Part shown: piece after piece, positions 53,355 to 62,231 of the stretch
How the letters are laid out: each line of letters begins with the position of its first letter
How positions within the stretch are numbered: position 1 is the first letter of the stretch
Assembly: GCF_039540975.1 (NCBI RefSeq)
Contig: NZ_BAABFL010000481.1
Location: 1 to 64,000 of the forward strand
Length of the DNA stretch: 64,000 nt
Source: Kistimonas scapharcae
GTDB taxonomy: Bacteria; Pseudomonadota; Gammaproteobacteria; Pseudomonadales; Endozoicomonadaceae
Direction of reading: 5' to 3'
The notes under the pieces: generated by a model
What the model was told of the DNA's origin: nothing
The model's database searches: none
What the model saw: the letters and a program-made list of their open reading frames with translations, nothing else
Program-made: the position numbers and the translations under genes

Positions 53355-54803
53355 GTGACGCAGACTTTTTACTGGTATGACTATGAGACGTTTGGTACGG
53401 ATCCGGCGCGTGACTGGCCAGCCCAATTCGCCGGTATTCGTACCGATGCGGATTTCAATGAAATCGGAGAGCCGCTGGAATTGTTTGCCCGGCTGCCTGA
53501 TGACCAGTTGCCTAATCCGGAAGCCTGTCTGGTCACGGGGCTGACCCCGCAGCGGGTCAATGAGCGGGGCATCTGTGAAGCCGATTTCATTGCCCGTATC
53601 AACCAGGAATTCAGTCAGCCCAATACCTGCGTACTGGGGTATAACACGCTGCGTTTCGATGATGAGGTGACACGCTACAGTCTCTACCGTAATTTCATGG
53701 ATCCTTATGCGCGCGAGTGGCAGAACGGTTGCAGTCGCTGGGATCTGATTGATGTGGTCAGGTTGTGTGCGGCTTTGCGCCCGGAAGGTATTCAATGGCC
53801 AAGGCGTGAAGATGGCGCTGTCAGTTTTCGGCTTGAGGAGTTGACGGTGGCTAATGGGATCAGTCATGCGGATGCTCATGATGCTGTGTCCGATGTGCGG
53901 GCGACCATCGCCATAGCCCGCCTGCTGAGGGAAAAACAGGAAAAGCTGTTTAATTATGCGCTGTTTAATCGTCAGAAATACCAGGTGGCAAAGCTGCTGG
54001 ATATTCATGCTCAAAAACCGGTTGTTCATATTTCCGGACGCTATTCATCCGCAAGACATTGTCTGGGCATTGTTGTGCCGATTGCTGCGCATCCGACCAA
54101 CAAGAATGGTGTCGTTGTTTATGATTTGAGTGTTGATCCGACGCCTTTCATGGAATTGACTGCTGACGAAATCAGGCATCGTCTCTATACCGCGACGGAT
54201 CTACTCGATGAGGAGGGGCTCACTCGTATTCCCTTGAAAACAGTGCACCTTAACAAAGCGCCAGTCGTGGTTCCATGGAATGTCTTACGTGACGCGGACA
54301 AGCAGCGTCTCTCTATTGATCAGGCTGGTTGTGAGTTGCATCATCAGCGACTGTTTTCAGATCAAAGCCGGTTTAATGCCTTTGTGGCAAAAGTGGGTCA
54401 GGTATTATCCGGGCATTCGTTTGAACCGCATACCGATCCTGATCACATGCTCTATAGCGGTGGGTTCTTTAATCCGGCTGACCGTGAGCGGATTCAACAG
54501 GTACGGATGACACCGCCCGATCAGTTAGGTGCGTTGCACTTGTCTTTTTCTGATGCGCGGCTCGATGACATGCTGTTTCGTTACCGTGCCCGGAACTGGC
54601 CTGAGACGCTGGGTGACGATGAAGCATCCGAGTGGCAGGCATTCCGCCGTCAGCGACTGTTGGATAGCAAAGGTGGGGGAAGCCTCACACTTGAGGCGTT
54701 CTATGCGCGAATTGATACGTTGATGGCGGATGTCGATGAGACGAAAAAAGCGGTACTTTCCGAACTGAAAACCTATGCTGATGAGCTTCAGTCCGGACTT
54801 TAG
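53355..54803 (+). CDS. sbcB: Exodeoxyribonuclease I
   Basis: DnaQ-fold 3'-5' exonuclease for single-stranded DNA in recombination and mismatch repair; 482 residues. ExoI motif WYDYETFGTDPARDWPAQFA carries the first catalytic Asp and Glu, GYNTLRFDDEVTRYSLYRN the second, and SHADAHDAVSDVRATIAIA the HxxxxD motif. C-terminal SH3-like and helical domains follow. The start is GTG 53355 with GGGAAG upstream. Confidence 0.95.
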   Translation: MTQTFYWYDYETFGTDPARDWPAQFAGIRTDADFNEIGEPLELFARLPDDQLPNPEACLVTGLTPQRVNERGICEADFIARINQEFSQPNTCVLGYNTLRFDDEVTRYSLYRNFMDPYAREWQNGCSRWDLIDVVRLCAALRPEGIQWPRREDGAVSFRLEELTVANGISHADAHDAVSDVRATIAIARLLREKQEKLFNYALFNRQKYQVAKLLDIHAQKPVVHISGRYSSARHCLGIVVPIAAHPTNKNGVVVYDLSVDPTPFMELTADEIRHRLYTATDLLDEEGLTRIPLKTVHLNKAPVVVPWNVLRDADKQRLSIDQAGCELHHQRLFSDQSRFNAFVAKVGQVLSGHSFEPHTDPDHMLYSGGFFNPADRERIQQVRMTPPDQLGALHLSFSDARLDDMLFRYRARNWPETLGDDEASEWQAFRRQRLLDSKGGGSLTLEAFYARIDTLMADVDETKKAVLSELKTYADELQSGL

Positions 54804-54822
54804 CGTTTTGAGTTAGACGCAA

Positions 54823-55212
54823 TTATTCTGTGTAAGTTCCGTCAGTGGCAAGCATGTTGAAATGCTCGACCAGTCGACCCGAATATACCGGCTTCTCAAT
54901 GTAGTCCAGAGCGCCTGCACGAATGGATTCCACGGCGCTGCTGACATTGCTGTGTTCTCCGAGCACGATAACGGGCAGTGAAGGCTCGCGTTGCTGAATC
55001 TCGGCCAGCAGGTCTGTCACGAGCATATCACTCACCTGGTAGGCGGTAATCAGGAAGGCAGGTTGATTCTCATCCAGCTGTGCAATCAATTGCTGTGCGC
55101 AGGTGAAATGCTGCATCTTGAGCTGTCGAGATGTGCATAGACTGTTCACCGTATCCCTGACAGCGGTGTCTTCATCCAGAAGGTAAACAGTGTTCCGTTT
55201 CGCAGTACGCAT
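54823..55212 (-). CDS. Receiver-domain protein lacking the phosphoacceptor aspartate
   Basis: A 129-residue stand-alone receiver fold resembling the FixJ/NtrC N-terminal domain. The acidic pair (LLDEDTAVRDTV, Asp13/Asp15) and the conserved Lys in DYIEKPV are kept. The phosphorylation site usually reading (T/L)DxRMPDM is here LITAYQVSDM, with Ala57 in place of Asp. It therefore cannot be phosphorylated in the ordinary way and may act as a dominant or constitutive partner. It lies 397 bases from the FixJ-type regulator gene on the same strand. Confidence 0.75.
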   Translation of the reverse strand: MRTAKRNTVYLLDEDTAVRDTVNSLCTSRQLKMQHFTCAQQLIAQLDENQPAFLITAYQVSDMLVTDLLAEIQQREPSLPVIVLGEHSNVSSAVESIRAGALDYIEKPVYSGRLVEHFNMLATDGTYTE

Positions 55213-55609
55213 AGCTGACCCTGTCTTATCAGATACAGAGGCCGCCTTCGTCCATCAGGCATTTTATGCAGGAATGGAGCGATCGGGGGCAGCCAGGTGG
55301 TTCTTGATCTCTTTGGCTGGTGTACGCTGGTTTCAGATGATCTGCACCAGCCTGATAATCATAGGATTGAGGTGTCAGGGCAGCCATTGTTGCTTTTACC
55401 CAGCCCCCTGTGAGTAACACCTACGGTTGCGTGTGCGGTCGACAGCTTGTGTGTGAAAGGCGGATATATACGACAGTTAACAAGTTGTTTTTATCGCCGT
55501 GAGTAGGCTGTTGGCGAATGCCGGCTTCGTTATTTGGCTTTGGGATGGGGGCAATGGGATATCACTGTTGAGTGGTTATCCCATTGTTGTGTGTGAATTC
55601 AGTGGCGGA
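55213..55609. other. Gap between the two response-regulator genes
   Basis: No gene is supported in these 397 bases. An inverted repeat with arms AATGGGATA (55553-55561) and TATCCCATT (55577-55585) follows the end of the FixJ-type gene and may be a weak terminator for it; no U-run is present. Confidence 0.4.
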
Positions 55610-56254
55610 TCACTTGAATTTGAATTCATCCTTGAGGTGTTCTTTCACCTGCATCACCTGACGCACCAGGTGTGCGAGGGATTTGGTGCCCATCTTTTCC
55701 ATCACGCGGGATCGGTGGATTTCGACGGTGCGTTGGCTCAGATTGATGTCAGCCGCGATCACCTTGTTAGCCTTGCCTTCAACAACGTGGTGCAGAACTT
55801 CGCGCTCTCTTTCTGTCAGGGTGGACAGACGACGCAGAATTTCCTTGTGCTCCAGCAGTTCGGCGCGCTGCTGGGCATCCAGTTTCAGGGCATCGTTGAT
55901 ATAGTCGAGCAGCTCCTGGTCGCGGAAAGGCTTCTGAATGAAGTTCATCGCGCCATCCTTGATCGCCTGTACTGCCATCGGTACATCACCGTGGCCAGTG
56001 ATGAAAATGATCGGCAGGATGCAGTGCATGTCGTTCAGCTTGCTCTGCAGCTCCAGTCCGCTCATGCCCGGCATGCGGATATCCAGCACGATACAGCCGG
56101 GATGGTTTTCATCGTAGGCTTCCAGAAACTCGGCCGGTGACGCGAAAACCTGGACTTTCTGGCCAACGGAATTCATCAGCATCTTGAGCGAATCCCGAAC
56201 CGCTTCATCATCGTCAATGATAAATACTGTGGGCTCTTGTTGTTGCTGTTGCAT
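55610..56254 (-). CDS. FixJ-family response regulator (receiver plus LuxR-type HTH)
   Basis: A 214-residue two-domain regulator. The receiver has Asp-Asp-Asp in FIIDDDEAVRDSL, phosphoacceptor in CIVLDIRMPGMSG, TGHGDVPMAV and the Lys in FIQKPF. The C-terminal LuxR-type helix-turn-helix has LTEREREVLHHVVEGKANK and INLSQRTVEIHRSRVMEKMG. Family members include FixJ, TodT and TtrR. The start is Met after GGAGTAATC (56254); a longer frame from 56332 exists. No partner histidine kinase is in the window, so the signal is unknown. Confidence 0.9.
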   Translation of the reverse strand: MQQQQQEPTVFIIDDDEAVRDSLKMLMNSVGQKVQVFASPAEFLEAYDENHPGCIVLDIRMPGMSGLELQSKLNDMHCILPIIFITGHGDVPMAVQAIKDGAMNFIQKPFRDQELLDYINDALKLDAQQRAELLEHKEILRRLSTLTEREREVLHHVVEGKANKVIAADINLSQRTVEIHRSRVMEKMGTKSLAHLVRQVMQVKEHLKDEFKFK

Positions 56255-57062
56255 GATTACTCCACTATTGCTAACAGGCTTGAATGATATATCGAATAAC
56301 TTGCAGGGAGCGTGACTTTGTTCAGCATGCACGTTGTAACATCTTCGTGATACCGATAAACCAGACTGAAGCTTGCAGGCAACGTCCTGAGTGGAATTTC
56401 ACGTCACCAGTAACTACATAATGATGTCGGTGGGATAAAGCGCTTGGTTGGGTAATGGTGTGCATCAACCGGTAACCGATCCATGCTTCTCTGCGGATGT
56501 GTAGCGTACAGCGAAGGGTGCACTTGCAACCACCTTGATCCCGGAAACACTATGTATAGCTACTTATAGTCCCTACCTTTCGAATCAGCAAACAGACCCA
56601 CCCTTCGGTGAATGGTTTGCAAAACGTGTTTTCATTACCAGGCCAGTGCGGCAGTGATACTGGGATGATTCGTCCGGAATCAAAAGCTCTTGCCGGTCAA
56701 CTGGTCAATGAGTATAGCTGTACATCCTATGGATATCAGCAGTGTGATACACAGTGTAATGATTTCACTCTGAGTCAGCCTGTTACGCATTGATATATCC
56801 CTTACAGGTAATATTTTGCGGTAGAACACGCCAAAACTGTCCTGATTCCACTAACCGGTTAGGTTATTGCCTTGGGTCAATTTGAATTAGTCGTATAAAT
56901 ACCTGAGGTTGTACGGCGAGTGCTTATGTCTGGGTAGGGTGAGCCCGCGTACTGCCTGAGAAAAACCGCCACCGTTATGGTCTGCGAGCGGTTGTCATGG
57001 CTGCGAAATGTGTGAAATACTGCACACCAGACAATAAAAACAATAAGCTGAAGGGCTCTATC
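56255..57062. other. Long divergent intergenic region
   Basis: These 808 bases separate the FixJ-type regulator from an exported-protein gene. They contain a 22-bp dyad at 56549-56570 and a small CACC-CTTC-GGTG hairpin near 56599. A 61-codon frame at 56608-56793 has no ribosome binding site or recognisable features and is not called. Nothing else is supported. Confidence 0.4.
56549..56570. promoter_or_regulatory. 22-bp dyad upstream of the FixJ-type regulator
   Basis: The sequence begins ACTAT, ends ATAGT, has a central TAGCTA, and contains CTATGTATAG and CTACTTATAG as near-direct repeats. Sixteen of 22 positions obey two-fold symmetry. It lies 295 bp before the regulator gene and is a candidate binding site, possibly for that regulator. 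Confidence 0.35.
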
Positions 57063-57818
57063 ATGCGACACTCCTGTTCTGCAGTCCTGTTTGTTTTCCT
57101 GTTGTTTTCCTCCAGCCTGAAGGCTGTTCCCTTGTCTGCGGACCAGAAAGAACAGGTTTATCGCGCGCAACTGGATATTTACCGGGCGGCAACCCACTTC
57201 CATCTCTATACCCTACTTGAGGGTGACCGACAGACTCGGGAACAGCTGGATATTGTTGTTAATCAACTACAGGGGAATCCGCTGTTTACTGAAACGCCAG
57301 AAGATCAGGATGCATCCTTTGAAGCCGTACTGTCCCGTTACATTACTCTGATTCAGTCCAATGAAATTGCCTCAGAGGGCTACACATCGGTCTATACAAT
57401 CAATGATATGGAGTCTGCCCAGACTGAATTGCTGGAAATGCTGGAAAAGCTGGCAGCCAGTGAAGAGAGTGATCATGCGCTCAAGCTGGCGTTGTTAAAA
57501 AGTGCCGTTCAGATGGAAAAGATCAGTACGCGTTATACCCGCCTGGCCGCACACTGGAATGGACGAACCGGCATATTACCTTATCCGGAAGGCGATACCG
57601 TGGATATCCATGCCCAGCGTTTGACAGAACAGCTGGATACGCTGCTGAGCCGGAATGATCTTTCCGTATCTCTGTCGGAAAGACTGTCAAAAGTCGAGAA
57701 AAAGTGGCGATTCATTGCGCCTAAGCTGATGGATTACCAAAATCAGACCGTGCCTTATCTGGTGAGTCGGTACAGTGAATCGATTGTTGGGCAGTTGATG
57801 CAGGCTGCAGGTGAGTAA
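57063..57818 (+). CDS. Exported helical protein of unknown function
   Basis: A 251-residue protein with a clear signal peptide (SAVLFVFLLFSSSLKAVP, cleavage near residue 20). The mature part is almost entirely alpha-helical and charged, without Cys, with segments such as SAQTELLEMLEKLAASEESD and LDTLLSRNDLSVSLSERLSK. It is probably periplasmic. I recognise no family. ATG 57063 is chosen over the upstream 56997 because it gives the signal peptide and has GAAGGG upstream. Confidence 0.75.
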   Translation: MRHSCSAVLFVFLLFSSSLKAVPLSADQKEQVYRAQLDIYRAATHFHLYTLLEGDRQTREQLDIVVNQLQGNPLFTETPEDQDASFEAVLSRYITLIQSNEIASEGYTSVYTINDMESAQTELLEMLEKLAASEESDHALKLALLKSAVQMEKISTRYTRLAAHWNGRTGILPYPEGDTVDIHAQRLTEQLDTLLSRNDLSVSLSERLSKVEKKWRFIAPKLMDYQNQTVPYLVSRYSESIVGQLMQAAGE

Positions 57819-57843
57819 AAAGACGTTTGTCGTGTTTATTGAA

Positions 57844-57876
57844 AAAAAACCGGTTTCCATAGAAACCGGTTTTTTT
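57844..57876. terminator. Bidirectional terminator between the exported protein gene and aspA
   Basis: AAAAAACCGGTTTC (57844-57857), loop CATA, GAAACCGGTTTTTT (57862-57875). A-runs and T-runs on each side make it efficient in both directions for the convergent genes. Confidence 0.9.
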
Positions 57877-57887
57877 GTGTTTATCGA

Positions 57888-59330
57888 TTAGTTTGCTTTC
57901 CGCATTCTCGCCGTCATATCAATCGGAGCGATCATGTTTTCAGGTTTGAGCAGTTCCATCAGTTCTTCGTTGTCCATCAGGCCTTCTTCCAGTACCAGAT
58001 CCACAACCCGCTTGCCGGTCAGCAGTGCAGTCTTGGCGATACGGGTGGAGTTCTCGTAGCCCAGATAAGGGTTGAGCGCTGTCACAATGCCGATGCTGTT
58101 ATCAATATAGGCGCGGCAGACGTCAACGTTAGCCGTGATGCCTTTAATGCATTTTTCAGACAGCATGGTCATGGCGTTGGTCAGGTCCTGAATGGATTGC
58201 AGGATCTTGTAGACAATGACTGGCTCCATCACGTTCAGCTGCAGCTGGCCGGCTTCGGCAGCCATGCTGACGGTCAGGTCGTTACCGATGACATGGAATG
58301 CCACTTGGTTGACCGCTTCCGGAATCACCGGATTCACCTTGCCAGGCATGATGGAAGAACCGGGCTGCATTTCCGGCAGGTTGATTTCATTGAAACCACA
58401 CTTGGGACCGGACGACAACAGACGCAGGTCGTTGCAGATCTTGGACAGCTTGATGGCCAGACGCTTCAGCGCGCCAGACAGGATGACAAAGGCACCCATG
58501 TCAGAGGTGGCTTCCACCAGGTCGGTGGCCAGGATCATCGGGTGACCGCAGATGTCAGACAGATGTTTGACGGCCAGCGGCGCATAGCGGCTGTCGGCGG
58601 TAATGCCGGTGCCGATGGCGGTGCCGCCCAGGTTAATTTCCTTGAGCAGGTCGATCATGCTCTGGATCCGGTCGATATCTTCACCAATGGTGGTGGCGAA
58701 GGCTCGGAACTCCTGGCCCAGGGACATGGGAACGGCATCCTGCAGCTGGGTACGGCCCATCTTCAGGATATCCTTGAATTCTTCTGACTTGACGTCAAAC
58801 GCGGCTTTCAGCTGCTTGGCGGCGACCACCAGCTGCTTGTGCTTGAGCACCATGCCCAGGCGAACCGCAGTCGGGTAAACATCGTTAGTCGACTGCGCCA
58901 TGTTGACGTGGGTGTTCGGGTGCAGGTACTGGTATTCCGCCCGCTTGTGGCCCATCAGCTCCAGTGCACGGTTGGCAATCACCTCGTTGGCGTTCATGTT
59001 GGTGGAGGTGCCGGCGCCGCCCTGGATCATGTCTACCGGGAAGTGCTCATGGTGCTTGCCGTCGATGATTTCATCACAGGCCATACAGATGGCGTCCGCC
59101 TGCTCGTCGGAGAGTTGACCGAGGTCGTGGTTAGCCATCGCGCAGGCTTTCTTGACCATGGCCAGCGCCTTGATCAGGTTGGGGTAATGGCTGATCGGCA
59201 CACCGGTGATGTTGAAGTTCTCCATGGCGCGCTGGGTCTGCACGCCCCAGTAGGCTTCTAGGGGAACCTGCTTGTCGCCCAGCAGGTCGTGTTCAATACG
59301 GTATGCGCCGGAGAGGTGAATCTGTGTCAT
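57888..59330 (-). CDS. aspA: Aspartate ammonia-lyase
   Basis: Tetrameric aspartase of 480 residues converting aspartate to fumarate and ammonia, which feeds fumarate respiration under low oxygen. Fumarase/aspartase signature GSSIMPGKVNPVIPE is present, with GAGTSTNMNANEVIANRA, HPNTHVNMAQSTNDV and the aspartase-type GGTAIGTGI. EHDLLGDKQVP at the N-terminus distinguishes it from fumarase C. It is transcribed alone. Confidence 0.94.
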   Translation of the reverse strand: MTQIHLSGAYRIEHDLLGDKQVPLEAYWGVQTQRAMENFNITGVPISHYPNLIKALAMVKKACAMANHDLGQLSDEQADAICMACDEIIDGKHHEHFPVDMIQGGAGTSTNMNANEVIANRALELMGHKRAEYQYLHPNTHVNMAQSTNDVYPTAVRLGMVLKHKQLVVAAKQLKAAFDVKSEEFKDILKMGRTQLQDAVPMSLGQEFRAFATTIGEDIDRIQSMIDLLKEINLGGTAIGTGITADSRYAPLAVKHLSDICGHPMILATDLVEATSDMGAFVILSGALKRLAIKLSKICNDLRLLSSGPKCGFNEINLPEMQPGSSIMPGKVNPVIPEAVNQVAFHVIGNDLTVSMAAEAGQLQLNVMEPVIVYKILQSIQDLTNAMTMLSEKCIKGITANVDVCRAYIDNSIGIVTALNPYLGYENSTRIAKTALLTGKRVVDLVLEEGLMDNEELMELLKPENMIAPIDMTARMRKAN

Positions 59331-59671
59331 GCAATGGCTACCTGATGCCAGGACTGTGAGAAATCAGCGGTTATGCACTATGGACTCAGACATCGTCGAG
59401 GGCCGAAGAGTTCCAGTGACAGCCCATACCGCCTTATGAAAGGGCGATAGTCTCTTGTCGGGTGGGGTTTACCACAATAGGCAGAACTACCTATGAAGTG
59501 TGCGAATGACTGGTCGTGCGTGGTGCTGTGTCTATGATATGTACGATATTCGTTGTCATTGCAGGTATGGGAATAGGGTATTTGGCTCGCTGCTATAGTT
59601 AAAAAGTAAGTGATTTCAAGGCTCTGTTGGATTTCTACGGCGGATATCGGGACAGGCACAGGACGGCCAGC
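59331..59671. other. Divergent region between aspA and the calpain locus
   Basis: A 341-base gap. A near-perfect dyad TAGGCAG-AA-CTACCTA lies at 59478-59493. Its CTACCTAT half resembles the CTACTTAT element upstream of the FixJ-type regulator. A TATAGT box at 59594-59599 could be a -10 toward the protease genes. No gene is seen. Confidence 0.35.
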
Positions 59672-60004
59672 ATGCGGTTACAGAATGAAAAACCGGACGA
59701 TCAAGCCCTGGATGAGGCATTGAGTCAGCTGGCCACATTGCACCAACAGCTGATGGCTGAGCTGCCGGAGGCCTATCTTGAAGCCATTGAGGCATTGCCT
59801 GCAGACCAGTTTACTCCCGAGGCGCTGTCTCAGATCGCCTGTACTTTCACTGCAGGTCTGGATGATATGGAGCGAGACAAGCTGGATGCCTTGAATCAGG
59901 CGTTGGCTGAGCAAGGGGAACAGCTCATTTCGGCGCTGAACGCCATGGCTCAGGCACGCTCTCCCAAGCGCTCCACCGGACGTAACCGCAAGCGGTTTAT
60001 CTGA
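59672..60004 (+). CDS. Small helical protein preceding the calpain-like protease
   Basis: A 110-residue protein with an acidic, Leu/Ala-rich helical body (DEALSQLATLHQQLMAELPE, DKLDALNQALAEQGEQ) and a basic tail (RSPKRSTGRNRKRFI). No signal peptide. It ends 14 bases before the protease gene, so the two are co-expressed. A dedicated chaperone or inhibitor of the protease is a reasonable guess from context, but no family is recognised. An in-frame TTG at 59627 is also possible. Confidence 0.65.
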   Translation: MRLQNEKPDDQALDEALSQLATLHQQLMAELPEAYLEAIEALPADQFTPEALSQIACTFTAGLDDMERDKLDALNQALAEQGEQLISALNAMAQARSPKRSTGRNRKRFI

Positions 60005-60018
60005 GACGAGAGAAGACA

Positions 60019-61794
60019 ATGGATGGTATTAACTCACCCCGGCGAATCCCTTCTCAGGCGCCTGTCCAGGAAAAGCCCCAATCCTCACAACCGGAACCCC
60101 AGACAGGCAGTACGGAAAAGCCGGCCAGTAAATCCGCCTGGGCGAACACCGAAGGCTGGTTTGAGGCGACTCTTGGGCGTAAGAAAGGGGGCGTTCGACA
60201 AGCGGGGCAGTTGCTGGAAATTATCAGGAGCGCCACGCTGGTGGCAGGCAGCCTGACGGGAAAGGTACCGGCTATCGCTGGAAAGGCGCTGGATGACATC
60301 AGTGTTGGCAGTGTGTCACCCGATACCCGTCCGGAGGCTTTATTGCAATCAACGGCGACTAAAGCTGAGCCAGACTCTCCGCTGCCGCCTTCAACACCCA
60401 GAAAGCCAGCCACCCCGACCACTGAAGCATTGGCCCAGTTACTGGATAATGCGGAAAAAACGCTGTCCACTCTAGACAAGAAAACAGCCACATTAACCAG
60501 GGTGGTGAAGCAACTACAGGGCGAGTATGACCGCCTGACAACCCCCAAGCCCCAGTGGCGGGATCCGTTTCAGGGGCAGCGCCTGGAAGCGGCAGATCGC
60601 TATCAGGCGGATTCGGTGGTCAAACCGAAACTGGAAAAGGCCCAGCAATTACTGGCAGACCACAGCCGGTCCGCCAGGGCTGAAAAAAAAGCCACCATTC
60701 GCCAGATTCAGCGGGATTTGACCCATGGCATGGAAGCAACGGCACTGAATCTCAACGCGGACACCTTCAGCCGGGAACTGGCAGGTAAGTACAAGCAGGC
60801 CACACTGAATGTCTGGAATCGGGTCAGTGATCTGCTCAATGGATTGGGAGGTCAGGCCAACAAGCCCCTTGAGGCCGCCTTTGCCAATCTGTATGACAAA
60901 TATGAAGCACTGGATGAGGCAGGCATCACCCGTGATGAGAGTAGCGGTGTGGCCGATGATGACGGCGATAAGCGAGGCTGGATGCACCAGACCCGTAAAG
61001 AGGTTTTTGGCGAAAAGGGGCCGACACACGAGGCGGTACGCCAGGGGATGATTGGCGACTGTTTCTTTCTCGGGCAACTGGCCGGGGTGGCCCAGGAAGA
61101 TCCGGATTTGATCCGCTCCGGGATTCGGGAGCGTACGCATCCTGTGACGGGCGACACCATTGCCCACCAGTTTGAAGTCCGTTTCTTTGAGCAGGATAAG
61201 GAAGGCAAAGTGGTTGAGGTCTGGGTGCCGGTGGATTCGCTCAATATTCTGGATAAAAACGGTGAGCCAATGTTTGCCGATACCCCGGACATGGATCGGG
61301 ACGGCCGGGAAGAGATCTGGGTGCAGCTGTATGAGAAAGCCTATGCCGCGTACCGTTCCGATACCAAAGAACTGGTGGATGGCCTGTTGGAAATCGACCA
61401 GGGCGGCGGAGGTCATGAAGCGTACTTTTCCCTGACCGGGAAAACGGCGACGCCCAAGGATGTGACACGGTTGTCAGATGCCGAGCTGGTGGCAACACTG
61501 GCCAAGACAAACCCGGATCCTCCCCATGGTCAGCCGGTCATGATTGGCAGCAAGGGACGCAGTGACCGGCAGGAAATTGCGCAGGGGATTCCCGGCAATC
61601 ACGCCTTCCAGGTGCTTCAGGTCAGGATGGAGCAGGACAGCGGCGAGTATACAGTTATGATCCGCAATCCTTGGGGTCATACGGAGCCCGGCCAACCCGC
61701 CAACCAGGGAGATGGCATCTTTGAAATCAGTCTGGATGCATTCCGTGAGCTGTTCTTTGTGGTGATTGATCCGGACAAGCCGATCCAGTCCTGA
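60019..61794 (+). CDS. Calpain-family cysteine protease
   Basis: A 591-residue protein. Residues 1-150 are polar and low in complexity (Pro, Gln, Ser, Lys), 150-320 helical, and about 330-590 a calpain-type (C2) papain-fold domain. The catalytic triad is intact: Cys348 in GMIGDCFFLGQLAG, His528 in GNHAFQVLQV and Asn550 in MIRNPWGHTEPG. DTPDMDRDGREEIWVQLYEK and GGGGHEAYFSLTG match the domain. There is no Sec signal peptide. Calpain domains are rare in bacteria and some are secreted effectors; the disordered N-terminus and small upstream partner fit that but do not prove it. No secretion genes are in the window. Confidence 0.88.
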   Translation: MDGINSPRRIPSQAPVQEKPQSSQPEPQTGSTEKPASKSAWANTEGWFEATLGRKKGGVRQAGQLLEIIRSATLVAGSLTGKVPAIAGKALDDISVGSVSPDTRPEALLQSTATKAEPDSPLPPSTPRKPATPTTEALAQLLDNAEKTLSTLDKKTATLTRVVKQLQGEYDRLTTPKPQWRDPFQGQRLEAADRYQADSVVKPKLEKAQQLLADHSRSARAEKKATIRQIQRDLTHGMEATALNLNADTFSRELAGKYKQATLNVWNRVSDLLNGLGGQANKPLEAAFANLYDKYEALDEAGITRDESSGVADDDGDKRGWMHQTRKEVFGEKGPTHEAVRQGMIGDCFFLGQLAGVAQEDPDLIRSGIRERTHPVTGDTIAHQFEVRFFEQDKEGKVVEVWVPVDSLNILDKNGEPMFADTPDMDRDGREEIWVQLYEKAYAAYRSDTKELVDGLLEIDQGGGGHEAYFSLTGKTATPKDVTRLSDAELVATLAKTNPDPPHGQPVMIGSKGRSDRQEIAQGIPGNHAFQVLQVRMEQDSGEYTVMIRNPWGHTEPGQPANQGDGIFEISLDAFRELFFVVIDPDKPIQS

Positions 61795-62231
61795 CTGGAT
61801 GTTTTATTGATCTGAATTAGGGAAATAAAACCTTACTGTTGATAGGGTTTGCCCACATTGCGACTATTGAACTCGCTAAAAGGAATACCCCTGTGTTGTT
61901 ACCTGTCACTACCATCCGGCCCTGTGCGCTGGACGCTGTTCTGTGCAACATCGCTTTCCCTTTACACAACATTTCCTGTCAGCCATCCCGCTTATCTATA
62001 GGGTCATTGCTAACCGGTATTCCCGATCAGGCGTCCGGCTAACGACACGGAATACTGTTGCTCTCGTGGCAAGACTGACCGATTCATACCGGTAACCGAC
62101 ACAAGACTCTGATCATACCTGTGACCTGACCGCGTCATGCTGTCGGGAGAGGGTTGTTGTGTCTGTTATCTGTGTAACACCGATCCAGGATTATTGCCGC
62201 CTTTTATTGTGTTTTTGATGGACGACAGACC
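61795..62231. other. Intergenic region before the dehydratase locus
   Basis: These 437 bases contain an AT-rich inverted repeat, GTTTTATT (61801-61808) and AATAAAAC (61824-61831), that may weakly end the protease transcript. No supported gene, FNR-like site or RNA is visible. Confidence 0.4.

Noticed and set aside
55499..56140. A 213-codon plus-strand frame over the FixJ-type gene
   Set aside because: Antisense to a complete two-domain regulator; no independent support.
56608..56793. A 61-codon frame in the long gap before the exported-protein gene
   Set aside because: No ribosome binding site, no hydrophobic or motif pattern, and length within chance expectation.
61839..62042. A 67-codon frame between the protease and the dehydratase activator
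   Set aside because: No ribosome binding site and no recognisable composition.
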